Part shown: positions 9,130 through 19,300 of the stretch, piece after piece
Layout: each line of letters begins with the position of its first letter
How positions within the stretch are numbered: the stretch's first letter is position 1
NCBI GenBank assembly: GCA_900596015.1
Contig: UVIF01000024.1
Coordinates: 1-64,000 of the forward strand
Direction: 5' to 3'
DNA: 64,000 bases
Origin: Pseudomonas viridiflava
Lineage (GTDB): Bacteria > Pseudomonadota > Gammaproteobacteria > Pseudomonadales > Pseudomonadaceae
The notes under the pieces: generated by a model
Databases searched by the model: none
The model's input: the letters and a program-made list of their open reading frames with translations, nothing else
Told to the model about the DNA's origin: nothing
Position numbers and translations under genes: made by a program

Positions 9130-11433
9130 GTGCTGATCGACAGCCAGGCGTACGTGTACTACACCGCCATTCCGGCCGCCGGTGGCGCAGCGAAGATTTC
9201 CAGTGGCTCCACGTTCGGCGTGGTGGGTACCCGCAACGAACTCAAGGCGCCCGAAGTGCCGCGTGCCTCCGGCGGTACGCTGGCGCCGGAGTCCATCGGC
9301 GAAAGCACCGTCGAGGTCATCATACCGGCCAACCCGCTGCTGGCCAGCGGCAGCACCGTGACCCTGATCTGGAGTGGCATCGGCCCCTCCGGAGCGGTGT
9401 ACTACGAGCAGCCGCGCCCGGTCGACAGCGGCAACGCCGGTGGGCCGCTGAGCCTTCTGGTGGCCAAGGACCAGGCGCTGCAACTCATCGGCGGCACGCT
9501 GGACGTGTCCTACACCGTCAAGCAGGCCGACGGCACGGTATACCGTTCCCCCGCCCTGGCCTTGACCGTGGTCGGCGCAGGCGCCTTGCTGCCCGAGCCC
9601 ACTTTCAGCCCGGCGTTGAAACCTGGCGACATCCTCGACCCCGCCGACCTGACGGCAGGTGGCATCACCGTCAAGGTCGCCGTAGGTTCGCCGTTGTACG
9701 TCGGCGGCACGGCGCGGCTGCACTGGGAGGGATCGAGCGCCAGCATCGCCCCGCCACTGCAGTTGCCAATTGCTGCGGTAGGCGAATTGAGCTTCTGGGT
9801 GGACAAGACCCGCTACGTGGATTCCAACCTCAATGGCTCGGTCAACGTATGGTACGAATTGATACCCAGTGCAGGGGCCACAGGCATTTCCGACAGCGTG
9901 CTGATCTCGGTGCAGGATGCGGCGAGCCAGACCTGGCCAGCGCCCGAGGTGCATGACGCTTCCGGCGGCCCCGTCACTGTCTGGAATCCGGTCGCAGGGG
10001 GTCAGGCCAATATCGCCAAGTTCGTGCTGCGCGACAGTCGGTTGCAGGTCGGCGACACCGTGGCTCCCGTCTGGCGTCTGCCGGGGGATGTGGATCAACC
10101 GCTTGCTTGGATCCCGGTCACTGCTGCAGGTGAAGCGCAGGCGGCTGTGCCCCCTGCCGTGCTGGCAGCCTCGCTGGGCAAGACGGTAACAGTGTTCTAT
10201 GCAGTGATGAAGGGCGGTGTAGTCACCCCTGTGTCGGCTGTATTGACCCTGCAGGTCGCAGACTTCGCCGCAGGCAATCTGCCTACGCCTGAGGTGGTAG
10301 AGGCCAGCGGTGCACCCGCCGTGCTGGACCTCAACATTGCCACGGGCAACGCCACGGTGACCGTCGCGCCCTGGCCGCTGATCGCAGCGGGGCAAACGTT
10401 CTGGTTGTTGGCCAAGGGCATCCGCGACGATGGAAGCACCTGGACCGAGCGTTTGTCGACACCCTATACGGTGCAGCCTGCCGAGGTAACAACGGGCATC
10501 CGCCGAGTGCTGGACCGCACTCGACTACTGAGGCTGGAAAATGCTTCGACGCTGCGTCTTGAACTGAAAGTTGATCTGACCGGGGGCGCTGTCGAGGCGT
10601 CCGCTACCTTGTTTCCTGTGGGAGAGGTTGTCATGGCTACTGTAAATCTAGATTTGATTGCACCGACGGTGGTGGGCGCGGCCAATGGGTTATTGGAACC
10701 GCACACGATTCCGGAGTCAGGGGTGGTGGTGCAAGTGCCGGCCTATGGCGGACGGGCGGTAAATCAGTGGGTGTGTGTGGTATTCAATGGGCAGGGTGGA
10801 TCCAAGGAAGTTACAGATAGGCTGCAGGTGACGGATGTGAGTAGCGTTATGGCGTTTGCAGTGAGTAAGGCTGAGGTGTTTAAAAATATCAATCAGGCGG
10901 TAACCTTTGAGTACAAGGTTGCACTGACGGATGGTGCCATCTATACAACGTCCGATCCGGTCTCCTTGAAAGTTGGCTATGGGGATGATAGGCCGGGTGA
11001 GACAGGGTTTGAGCATTTGCCGATTGGGCCTATTTATGCGCCGATGGATTTCGGTATCGTGAGTTTGGAATCCATAAGACCTCAGGCCAGGATTGACGTT
11101 TCCGATAGAAATCCATCTCCGCCATATATAACTGGGAAACATATTGTTATAGAAAGGCTCGCTGGTGGATCACAATTGGGTATTGCGATATTCAAACTTA
11201 GAAGACCTTGCAAGAAAATTAAAGTTGGGATTGCTTGCTCGAAGCGCATTAGTTTCTCAGTGGTGAGATATAACGGATCGGAATATTGGGATTTTACCCA
11301 GTCCATTGAAGCAGGTGCTCGTTGGATTGAGTATGACGTCGGGAGTGCGAACCTCGTCATAACGGGATTTGAAGTAAACGTAGGGGATTCTGTTAAAACT
11401 TGCAGCATTGACAATATACTACTGGAATATTGA
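9130..11433 (+). CDS. Repeat-built beta-sandwich protein, C-terminal part after the in-frame stop
   Basis: This frame of 767 codons opens with a GTG directly after the TAA, without a ribosome binding site of its own. It holds about five more units (GSTVTLIWSGIG, GGTARLHWEGSS, GDTVAPVWRLPG, GQTFWLLAKG, NQWVCVVFNGQG). The last roughly 150 residues are a different module ending SIDNILLEY, reminiscent of jelly-roll carbohydrate-binding domains (inference only). From about 10,620 the DNA becomes distinctly AT-richer. A GGAGAGG sits five bases before an in-frame ATG at 10633 (MATVNLDLIAP), so the tail may be an acquired gene end or a separately translated 266-residue product. It belongs with 8101-9129 as one broken gene. 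Confidence 0.65.
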   Translation: MLIDSQAYVYYTAIPAAGGAAKISSGSTFGVVGTRNELKAPEVPRASGGTLAPESIGESTVEVIIPANPLLASGSTVTLIWSGIGPSGAVYYEQPRPVDSGNAGGPLSLLVAKDQALQLIGGTLDVSYTVKQADGTVYRSPALALTVVGAGALLPEPTFSPALKPGDILDPADLTAGGITVKVAVGSPLYVGGTARLHWEGSSASIAPPLQLPIAAVGELSFWVDKTRYVDSNLNGSVNVWYELIPSAGATGISDSVLISVQDAASQTWPAPEVHDASGGPVTVWNPVAGGQANIAKFVLRDSRLQVGDTVAPVWRLPGDVDQPLAWIPVTAAGEAQAAVPPAVLAASLGKTVTVFYAVMKGGVVTPVSAVLTLQVADFAAGNLPTPEVVEASGAPAVLDLNIATGNATVTVAPWPLIAAGQTFWLLAKGIRDDGSTWTERLSTPYTVQPAEVTTGIRRVLDRTRLLRLENASTLRLELKVDLTGGAVEASATLFPVGEVVMATVNLDLIAPTVVGAANGLLEPHTIPESGVVVQVPAYGGRAVNQWVCVVFNGQGGSKEVTDRLQVTDVSSVMAFAVSKAEVFKNINQAVTFEYKVALTDGAIYTTSDPVSLKVGYGDDRPGETGFEHLPIGPIYAPMDFGIVSLESIRPQARIDVSDRNPSPPYITGKHIVIERLAGGSQLGIAIFKLRRPCKKIKVGIACSKRISFSVVRYNGSEYWDFTQSIEAGARWIEYDVGSANLVITGFEVNVGDSVKTCSIDNILLEY

Positions 11434-12011
11434 TGCAGGTGGCTGTGCCCTCTATGCACGGTTTAACTTGGCGACTGCAGAACCAGACAGGGTTGTTCGA
11501 AAAGTGTTCGGCCCGTTAGGTTTCAATGAAAATGGATTGCGTCTTCAGGAGGACGATTAGGTAGGCTTGCCCGGTCGCTGCCAAATCAGCGGCCGGGTTT
11601 AGTCACTCGAGAATATCAAGGCGCACGAGCGCCCTCATGAGCAATGTCGGCTTGTTTTGTGCCTGCTGCAATGCTTCGTGGCGGCTGCTCGTCGCAACGC
11701 TCGGATGTCCATAACACCACCGCGACGCTGGTAGCCGTTCTGGCGCCGAGGCTGAAACCCTGACCGCGCAGGCGGTGGTGGCTTCGTTGCTGGTACCGCG
11801 GGGTTGATCCAAGCTCCTGTGGCGGACTTGTCTGGAATGTGTCTGGACAGAACCGGCCTCTTCGCGGGCAGAGCCCGCTCCCACAGGGGTTGGTTGTCGA
11901 GGATGTATGAGGAGGCAGCTGGCCTCTTCGCGGGCAGAGGGCTCGGCCCCCGCCCCGCTCCCACAAGGGGAGGCAGGGTGTTTGCAGTTTCGGCGTCTTT
12001 GGCCCTTTGCT
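11434..12011. other. Intergenic region with two REP elements
   Basis: This 578-bp gap separates two convergent genes. It contains REP palindromes at about 11855-11889 and 11921-11970. Short frames across it are low-complexity translations of the REPs (Ala/Arg/Glu-rich) and I do not call any of them. The left 150 bp still has the lower GC of the preceding gene tail. Confidence 0.6.
11855..11970. repeat. REP element pair
   Basis: There are two copies of the Pseudomonas-type palindrome TTCGCGGGCAGAG...CCGCTCCCACA. The first (about 11855-11889) is the compact form; the second (about 11921-11970) has a longer central loop GGGCTCGGCCCCCGC. They lie just downstream of the stop of the minus-strand toxin gene, the usual REP position. 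Confidence 0.9.
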
Positions 12012-15000
12012 TCAGCGGGTGGACGTCCAGGAATGCAGGTTGCCCACTTCCACCTCCACTTTGCTGGCAAACGGGAAGTAATGCTCGATGCAGCCTTGCA
12101 GTCGCTGCTCGTAGGCCTGCGAGCTGATGCCCAGCGATTGCTTGAGGTCGGCGCGCAGCAGCAGGTCGTAGTAGTCGGGGCGGGTTTCGCGCAGCACGTC
12201 GTCGAGCACCTGCGGGCCAGTCATTTCGAAGGTGTTTTTCACGTACTGCCAGAAGGTGCGCGTCTCGCTGGCACTGGCGCCCTTTTTCAGGATGGGCCGG
12301 GGCGTGGCATAGAAATCCGGCCTAGCCTTGAAACGCGCCTGCATGGAGCGGGTGACGGCCTTGAGCACCGGGTTGTTGGGGTGGCTGGCAAAGACGTGTC
12401 CGTTGTAGCCGCTGTAGGGCACGTCGGCCAGTACCATGGCATCGTCGAGAAGTACATCTTCGGAGCCTGCATGCAGTTGCAGGTTGTCATGAACGCCGGT
12501 AAAGGTGTTGTCCACGTCCATGTACACGCCGCCGTAGGCGTCGATCAACGGATAGCGCAAGACGTCGCTGGCCGCGGCGTAGTTTTTTGCAAGGCCTGTG
12601 CGGCAAGCACGGTACTGCGGGCCGCTGTCGCCTGCCAGCAGCGCCGTGTAGAAATCCTGCTCGGCCAGTGGCTTGATCTCGAAACCGGGCTTGCCCTGGA
12701 AATGCTCTTCGAGCGTGTCGAGTAACCCTTGGTTGTCCAGATCGACATGCAGAAGAGTGCGCCAGCCTTTCATCATCGCGGCATTGGCCAGCAGGTTGTC
12801 GAGTAGCTCGGGCGCAGGCAATGCCTCGCCCACCCACAGGTAATGCAGCATCTGCGGAATGGCCGGGGCGCTGACCACTGGCGCGGGCAGCGGCGGCAGT
12901 ACGACGCTCTTGATGGCGCGAGGCGCGGTAGCGTGAACGCTTGCCGCCTGCCATTGCAGGCGGTCACCGCTGCGCCATGCCCCTTCGGATGTCAGCCACA
13001 GGTAATCGGTGTTGCCCAGGTGATTGAGGCGCCAGGTCTGCTCCTGCGCGTCGTACATCGCCAACAGCGAGCCGCGCGATGTGAGGCGAACCATGTAGCG
13101 ATCCAGGATCTTTTCCACGCCGTCCATGGGCACGGCTACCCGGATGGGCGTGGCCAACGGCGGCAGGCCGACGGTGCTGGCCAGTTCGGTGCGCGGTACA
13201 TCCCAGGTGATGGCGGGCTGCGCATCCAGCGGCGAGCCCAATGAGGTCCGCTGCCCCGATTGCCAGTGACCTTTGGCATCCAGTGTCAGTGGAATGCAGG
13301 TATCGGCAGCATAGGGGTTGAGCGGATCGACCACGGCCCATTGCTCGAGGGACGGCACATACCGCACTCGATACAACACGCCCTGGATCTGGGCGTAGAC
13401 CTGCGACCCGAGACGCACGTACAACCCGCTCAGTACGCCCTGGGTTCGGGCCTGAAAGTCGCGACCGCGAACCACGGCCGGGCGCCAGTTGTGCAGCTCG
13501 GCACGATCGGACCAACTTTGGCTCGAGGATGAATCGCTGGAGGTCGAGGCGCTGGAGTCGCTATCGTGACGACCCAGTTCCGGTGGCTCGAAATCGGTGT
13601 GACTGTCGCTGCTGGAGGTACTGAAGGTGTCGGCGGCGTCATCGATGGCAAGATCCACTTCGCCCACCCAGGCGGGTTCCACCTCCGTGTGCAGGCTGGC
13701 TTCTTCGTAGTTGCCAAAGGATGTGACATCACCGAGCAGGGGCAGTGTGAGGAATACGTTCAAGGCTTGCAGCACCGCGCCGCGGGTGGCCTCGGTGCGC
13801 TCGCGCTCGTCGACCGCGTTGATGGCCTTGTCGGTGTACAGGCCCACCGCGCCCAGCCCTGCGGCGATCGACAGCGCGGCGATGGGCCAGCCCATTACGC
13901 TGAAGATCCCATACAGCTTGAGCGAGGCTTCCAGATAGCCCAGCCACAACCCTTTGCTCAGTTGGTTGTTGGAAATCAACAGGTAGCGGGCATCGCGCTC
14001 CATGTCCGCTTGCAAATGGTCGGTCAGGAAAGTGAAGGCGTGACCATCGAGCACCTGCTCCTGAACATTGAGCCGGGTCTTGCGTTGGCGCCAGGGGGTG
14101 CTGGCGATAGTGCGCAGGTGGCCTTGCAGGGTGTTCCACTGGCCGTGCTGGTCAGGCTCGGGCCGCAGGAATTGCATGCCGAAACGGGTGCGGTCGTCGT
14201 CGGTCTGCAGATAGCTTTGCACCCAGGTGTACATTTGCTCGGCATCGGTAAAGGCGGCGAAGGCCGGATCCTGCATGGCGCAGTAGATGATTTCGCGCCC
14301 CGCCGTGGTACGGAAACGCAGCATGGTGTGACTGACGATGCCCTCGATGTCGAAGCTGAGCAGGGTGGTCGAGGACGCCATCGCTACATCCCCCATGAGC
14401 TTTTCCGGTCGGAAGGGGCTGCTCGAGTCGTTGACCACCACGGCATATATCTCCATGAAATCTTCGATGCGCAGCACACCTCTTTGGCAATTGAGCGTGG
14501 CATTGCAGAGCATGCTGAGCTTGGAGACCGTGCAATAGAGGCTGTGGTTGTTGAGCCAGAACCCGCGCAGCCGGGAGGCGTAGTACGCAGAGAAATCGAT
14601 CTGCCAGAAATACGCGAGCACCTGGCGCGGATCCAGGCGGATTTCGTTGTGCTCGTTGAACGCATGTGCCGACTTGCCGATGCGGTAGAAGCCGCCCATC
14701 TGCGCCAGCAGGTCGCTGTTGCGTTGCTGGTCGAGATCGAAGCGACGCATGACCAGTTCGACCAGATTCATCAACTGTTTGGGCGGCCCGTAGTGCTCCC
14801 AGCCGGTGTAAGTGCGCGAGCTGCTGTTGGCCGAATCGAACCAGTGCCAGTACACCTGATAGGGATCCAGGTTCAGCAGCCCAGCCTGCTCCAGCACCTG
14901 CCGGGCGATCTGCAGGGCGGCGCGTTCGATGTCGGGGTATTGCTGCATCAACGTGACGATCTTGCCTTCCCAATAGCGGACGTTGGAAACGATCGGATCG

Positions 15001-15059
15001 GGCTGGACGGTGTTGTTGTCGGTGATGGTCGTTGGAGGGATGGATTTTGCGTCGCTCAT
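12012..15059 (-). CDS. Large toxin with C-terminal DXD glycosyltransferase domain, copy 1
   Basis: The start is set at ATG 15059 (1,015 aa; GAGG eight bases upstream). The 64-codon upstream extension is Arg/Pro-rich and overlaps the PAAR gene, so it is rejected. The first 300 residues (GWEHYGPPKQLMNLVE, NEHNEIRLDPRQVLAYFW) look like the N-terminal domain of Pseudomonas dermonecrotic-toxin-like proteins. A hydrophobic block at about 375-425 (MGWPIAALSIAAGLGAVGLY) could be pore-forming or translocating, followed by a Ser/Asp-rich linker near 460-520. Residues about 735-950 are a glycosyltransferase of the DXD sugar-binding class used by large clostridial cytotoxins: HYLWVGEALP, then AAASDVLRYPLIDAYGG and DVD at 848-850 (metal and UDP-sugar binding). 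A role glycosylating a host protein is inferred. Paralogue of the gene ending at 16331. Confidence 0.85.
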   Translation of the reverse strand: MSDAKSIPPTTITDNNTVQPDPIVSNVRYWEGKIVTLMQQYPDIERAALQIARQVLEQAGLLNLDPYQVYWHWFDSANSSSRTYTGWEHYGPPKQLMNLVELVMRRFDLDQQRNSDLLAQMGGFYRIGKSAHAFNEHNEIRLDPRQVLAYFWQIDFSAYYASRLRGFWLNNHSLYCTVSKLSMLCNATLNCQRGVLRIEDFMEIYAVVVNDSSSPFRPEKLMGDVAMASSTTLLSFDIEGIVSHTMLRFRTTAGREIIYCAMQDPAFAAFTDAEQMYTWVQSYLQTDDDRTRFGMQFLRPEPDQHGQWNTLQGHLRTIASTPWRQRKTRLNVQEQVLDGHAFTFLTDHLQADMERDARYLLISNNQLSKGLWLGYLEASLKLYGIFSVMGWPIAALSIAAGLGAVGLYTDKAINAVDERERTEATRGAVLQALNVFLTLPLLGDVTSFGNYEEASLHTEVEPAWVGEVDLAIDDAADTFSTSSSDSHTDFEPPELGRHDSDSSASTSSDSSSSQSWSDRAELHNWRPAVVRGRDFQARTQGVLSGLYVRLGSQVYAQIQGVLYRVRYVPSLEQWAVVDPLNPYAADTCIPLTLDAKGHWQSGQRTSLGSPLDAQPAITWDVPRTELASTVGLPPLATPIRVAVPMDGVEKILDRYMVRLTSRGSLLAMYDAQEQTWRLNHLGNTDYLWLTSEGAWRSGDRLQWQAASVHATAPRAIKSVVLPPLPAPVVSAPAIPQMLHYLWVGEALPAPELLDNLLANAAMMKGWRTLLHVDLDNQGLLDTLEEHFQGKPGFEIKPLAEQDFYTALLAGDSGPQYRACRTGLAKNYAAASDVLRYPLIDAYGGVYMDVDNTFTGVHDNLQLHAGSEDVLLDDAMVLADVPYSGYNGHVFASHPNNPVLKAVTRSMQARFKARPDFYATPRPILKKGASASETRTFWQYVKNTFEMTGPQVLDDVLRETRPDYYDLLLRADLKQSLGISSQAYEQRLQGCIEHYFPFASKVEVEVGNLHSWTSTR

Positions 15060-15117
15060 GGTCTTGCCTCGCAGGTTGGGGAGGCCCAGCTTAAGCAGCC
15101 GCGCGAGCAAGGCTCGC

Positions 15118-16122
15118 CTACATGGTTGGCACCTGCGGCGGGCACGAGGGCGAAGCATGAACCGACGCGGCGGGCTGCCGAACGCTACCCGAACAGCGAT
15201 GCTCGCGCCTGCTCCCGCCCCAGTTCTCCTGTTCGGCAGCGAGCACTGCATTGATCATGGCCTTGGCCGTCACCACGCCTTCGGGATGGCGCTTGTGCAG
15301 CTCCACGCCGATGTCGATCGCCAGGCGCTCGGCGGTGGTGCGGCAGTGGCGCAGGGTGCGACGCTGTTGCAGCGGCGTCTGCGCGTCGATGCCGTCGAGC
15401 AGCACACCGGGACGAAAGCCCGCCGCCATGCCCAGGTAGCCGTAGTGAACACCTGCCCACAGACCGGCGTGATAGAGATAGCGGCCCTGCTTGTGCCACG
15501 TGGAGCTCTGCAGTTGCGCGACCTTAGCGCGGTAATTCCACTCGCGGTTGTTGTCCATCTGCTCGACCCATAGGGCCACGGCCTCGTCCTTGCACGCCTT
15601 GGCTACTTGCTGTGGATCGCGTGCCCACCAACGCGCGTGCCAGGGCAGCGCGTTGTAGGTGCGCGTGGCCTGGGTGGCGTCGTAGCGATTGAGCTGCCTG
15701 ATCCTGGCCACGGTGGCATGACGAACGTTGTGGTTGATCTCGCCGGCCATATAGGTGGTGATCGACAGCAGCTGGTCCGGGTGGCCGCAGTTGTGCGCCG
15801 ACTGCGCGCGGGGCACGGCGGCAAGCCGCGGCTTGATCTGGCGCAGGGACTCGTACTGGGTGCTGAACGAGGACGGGATCAGCAGCGCATTGCAGCCACA
15901 GCTGCTGGTGCTGTCGAGGCTGCCGGCGACACGCCGACCGTTGCTCTTGAGCTGCTCCACGCCGCCAACGATGTGGAATTCGCCGGTGTGCTTTCCGCAC
16001 GACACGCGATCGCCTTCGCGCGAACGCGGGACGCCGAGCAGGGTAACGCCGTGCTCGCCGTCAAGGACAGTGCCACCGCACGATGTCTTGTCACCCAGAC
16101 GGATGAAGTATCCCAGCCTCAT
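15118..16122 (-). CDS. PAAR-domain effector with C-terminal polymorphic-toxin-44-like domain
   Basis: This 334-aa protein starts at ATG 16122 with GGAG upstream. Residues 1 to about 90 form a PAAR domain, the spike tip of the type VI secretion system (RLGDKTSCGGTVLDG and GDRVSCGKHTGEFHIVGG). Residues about 120-300 fit my memory of the polymorphic toxin type 44 family: YMAGEINHN, a Trp-rich stretch, AGLWAGVHYGYLGMAAGF, LLDGIDAQ, then IDIGVELHKRHPEGVVTA. That family is a predicted nuclease; I do not know its catalytic residues with certainty. It sits between the two GT toxins, 58 bp before the downstream one, all on one strand. No small immunity gene is visible on either side, so it may act on eukaryotes, or immunity is elsewhere. 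Confidence 0.8.
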   Translation of the reverse strand: MRLGYFIRLGDKTSCGGTVLDGEHGVTLLGVPRSREGDRVSCGKHTGEFHIVGGVEQLKSNGRRVAGSLDSTSSCGCNALLIPSSFSTQYESLRQIKPRLAAVPRAQSAHNCGHPDQLLSITTYMAGEINHNVRHATVARIRQLNRYDATQATRTYNALPWHARWWARDPQQVAKACKDEAVALWVEQMDNNREWNYRAKVAQLQSSTWHKQGRYLYHAGLWAGVHYGYLGMAAGFRPGVLLDGIDAQTPLQQRRTLRHCRTTAERLAIDIGVELHKRHPEGVVTAKAMINAVLAAEQENWGGSRREHRCSGSVRQPAASVHASPSCPPQVPTM

Positions 16123-16330
16123 GTCCCACTCCCCTGCTCTGCTCTGCCGTTGGCCCGCGAGGGGCCGCCAAGCGACAGAAGTCTCCGGGAGTATGGGAAG
16201 TACGTCTGTAGGATCGGTCCCACGGAAATGAAGGATATGTCCTGATCTGCCGTCGCCAGGTGGCCGGTAACGTGCCGGCTCTTTCGCAACTGCTAGCGGC
16301 TTGGACAGCGCCTCATGCAGCGGTCCTGCT

Positions 16331-19300
16331 TCAACGCGTAGATTTCCAGGAGTGCAGGTTGCCGACCTTTATCTCGGCCTTGTTGGCGAAGGGAAAGTAG
16401 TGCTGCATCCGCGCCAGCAGGCGCAGTTCATACTCCTGGCTGCTGATGCCCATCGACTGACGCAGGTCCGGGCGCAAGGCCAGGTCGTAGTAGTCGGGGC
16501 GGGTTTCACGCAGGACGTCGTCGAGCACCTGCGGGCCGGTCATGTCGAAGGTGGTGCGCACATAGCTCCAGAACTCATTGATTTGAGCAGGTGTCTTGGC
16601 TTGGTCCAGAAAGGGTCGCGGCTGGGTGTAGAAGTCGGCGCGGGCCTTGTAGCGCTGCGCCATGGATCGCATCACCGCCTTGAGCACCGGGTTATTCGGG
16701 TGGCTGCCCAGCACATGGCTGTTGTAGCCACGATATTGCACATCGCTGTGCACCACCGCATCGTCCAGCAGCAGGTCGCTCGAGCCGGCAGGCAGGTCGA
16801 CATTGTCCAGCACTGCCATGAAGGTGTTGTCCACGTCGGTGTAGATGCCACCATAGGTGTCGAGCAGGGGGTAGCGCAGCAGGTCGCTGGCGGCGGCGTA
16901 ATTCTTCGCCACGCCTGAACGCAGCGCGTCGTACTGCGCACCGCTAGGGCCTGCATGCAACGCTTGGAAAAAGGCTTCGTCTGCCAGCGGCTTGACTTCG
17001 AAGTTGGCCTTGCCGGCAAACTGCCGCGTCAGGCGGTGAAGCAACTGCGGCGTGTCCATGTCGGCGTGGATGATGGTGCGATAGCCTTGCATGCGCACAT
17101 CGTTGATCAGCAGATTATCGAGCAGCGCCTGGCTGGGCAGCTCGTGGCCGATCCACAGGTAGTGCAACACCTTGGGAATGGCTTTGGCCAGGTTCGAAAG
17201 CGCCGGCAGCGGCGGCAGCGTGATCGTCTTGAGCGTCTGCGGCGCAGGGGACGCCTTGCTGCCTTGCAGCCACTGGACACGATCGCCACTGCGCCATTCG
17301 CCTTCGGGCGTGCGCCACAGGTAGGCCGTATTGCCCAGGTGGTTGGCGCGCCAGGTGCGTTCTTCGACGTCATACATGGCCAGCAGATGGCCCCGCTCGG
17401 GGATACGCACCATGTAGCGGTCCATGATTTTTTCCACGTCGTCCAGCGGCACCTGAATGTTGATGGTGTTGGCGGGGGGCTGTAAGCCTATTGCAGGGTC
17501 ACTGGTAGCCAGATTCCAAAGCCGGGTGGTTTCGACATCGTCGGTAGCGCTCAACGTGATGCGGCTTGCAGCTCTCCAGATATTGCCGTGCAGGGTGATC
17601 GGAATATAGCTGTGCAGGCCGTAGGGGTTGAGGGGGTCGACCACGGCCCATTGCTTGAGGGCATGCACAAAGCGCACGCGATACAAGGTTGAATGCAGGC
17701 GTGCATAGGTTTCAAATCCCTGGCGTACATACAAGCCCGCCAAGGGGCCGTATCGGTGCAGTTTGAATCCGGTGTCGCGAATGATCGCCGGACGCCAGGC
17801 AGCAAGATCCTTGGCGTTGCGAAGTGCCTGGGCCTGGGGGGCATCATCCTGATCGGAATCACTGCCGAGCTCACCGGAGTCGCTGTCTGTCTCGCTCACT
17901 TCGTCCTGGTTCGACGACAAGGTCGAATCATCGATATCATCGCCCGAGTCGAGATCCTCTTCGTCCGGCAGTAACACCTCGCCATCGACGTCCAATGGGG
18001 CGCTGGTATCGATGTCGAATTCGTCATACTCGCTCAGCAGGTTGGCATCACTGAGCAACGGCAGGGTCAGAATCAGGTTGAGCGCCTGAATGATGGCACC
18101 GCGAACGGCCTCGGTCCGTTCTTTCTCGTCGAGCGCATTGATGGCCTTGTCGGCATACAGACCCACTTCCACCAGGCCGGCAGCAATGGACAGCGCGGCG
18201 ACCGGCCAGCCGATCAGGCTCAAGCCGCCATAGAGTTTGAGAAAGCTTTCCAGATAGCCGATCCACAGGCCTTTCTCCAGCCGGCTGTTGGACATCAGCA
18301 AGTACTTGGCATCCTGCTCCATGTCGGCCTTGAGGCTGTCGACCAGGAAGTTGAACGTGTAGCCATCGAGCTTTGTGTTCAGCACGTTCAGACGCGACTC
18401 GCGTGCGGCCCATGGGGTTTTGGCTATGTGGCTCAGATGCCATTGCAGCGTGGCCCATTCGGCCTTGTTGTTGTGCTCCGCCCTCACGAACTGCACACCG
18501 AACCGCTGACGGCTGTCTGCCGTTGCCAGGTGGCTTTGCACCCATTGGTAGAGTGCTTCGGCATTTTTGACGGTAACGAATGAAGGATGCTGCATTGCGC
18601 AGTACAGAATCTCGCGCCCTTGTGCGGTGCAGAAGCGCAGGACGTCGTGGCTGACCATCCCCTCGACATCCAGTGCGCGGACCACGGTGGTCGAGCTCGA
18701 AACGTTGTCGCCGTAGAGCTTCTCCGGGCTGAATGGGCTGCTGGGGTCGTTCGCCACTGCCGCGTAGACCTCGAGGAAATCTTCGACCGCCATGTCGCCT
18801 CGCTGGCATTGCAAGGTGGCGCTGCACAGCATGCTGATTTTCGATACGGTGCGATACGCGCTTTCCTGGTTGATCCAGAAGCCGCGCAGGCGCGACAGGT
18901 ATTGATTGGCGAAGTCGACATCCCAGAAGTGCTGCAGCACCTTGCGCGGGTCCAGGCGCACCTCGTTGTGCTCGTTGTAGTGAGCGGCGTGGGCATCGCC
19001 CGTATAGAAACCACCCATTTGTGCCAACAGATCGGGATTGCGCTGCTGTTCGAGGTTGAAGCGGCGCATCACCAGTTCCACCAGTGTCATGGATTGCAAA
19101 GGTTTGCCGTGGTGTTCCCAGCCCGTGTAGGTGCGCGGGCTGGTGTTGGCCGAGTCGAACCAGTGCCAATACACTTCATAGGGGTCATGGTCGAACTCAC
19201 CCAGTTGCACCAGCAGATATTGGGCCGCAGTAAAGGCAGCGCCTTCCAGGTCTGGGTATTGCTCGACCAATTGGCCGAGGCGCGTTTGCCAGTAGATGGT

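Noticed and set aside
11603..12070. Short Ala/Arg/Glu-rich frames in the 11.4-12.0 kb gap
   Set aside because: They are translations of REP elements and have no codon bias or homologues that I recognise.
15060..15251. N-terminal extension of the first GT toxin
   Set aside because: The 64 codons overlap the PAAR gene, are Arg/Pro-rich, and the ATG at 15059 has a good ribosome site and the same setting as the paralogue.
16123..16330. Possible immunity gene between PAAR and the second GT toxin
   Set aside because: The only frames crossing the gap belong to antisense shadows; no start with a ribosome site was found.
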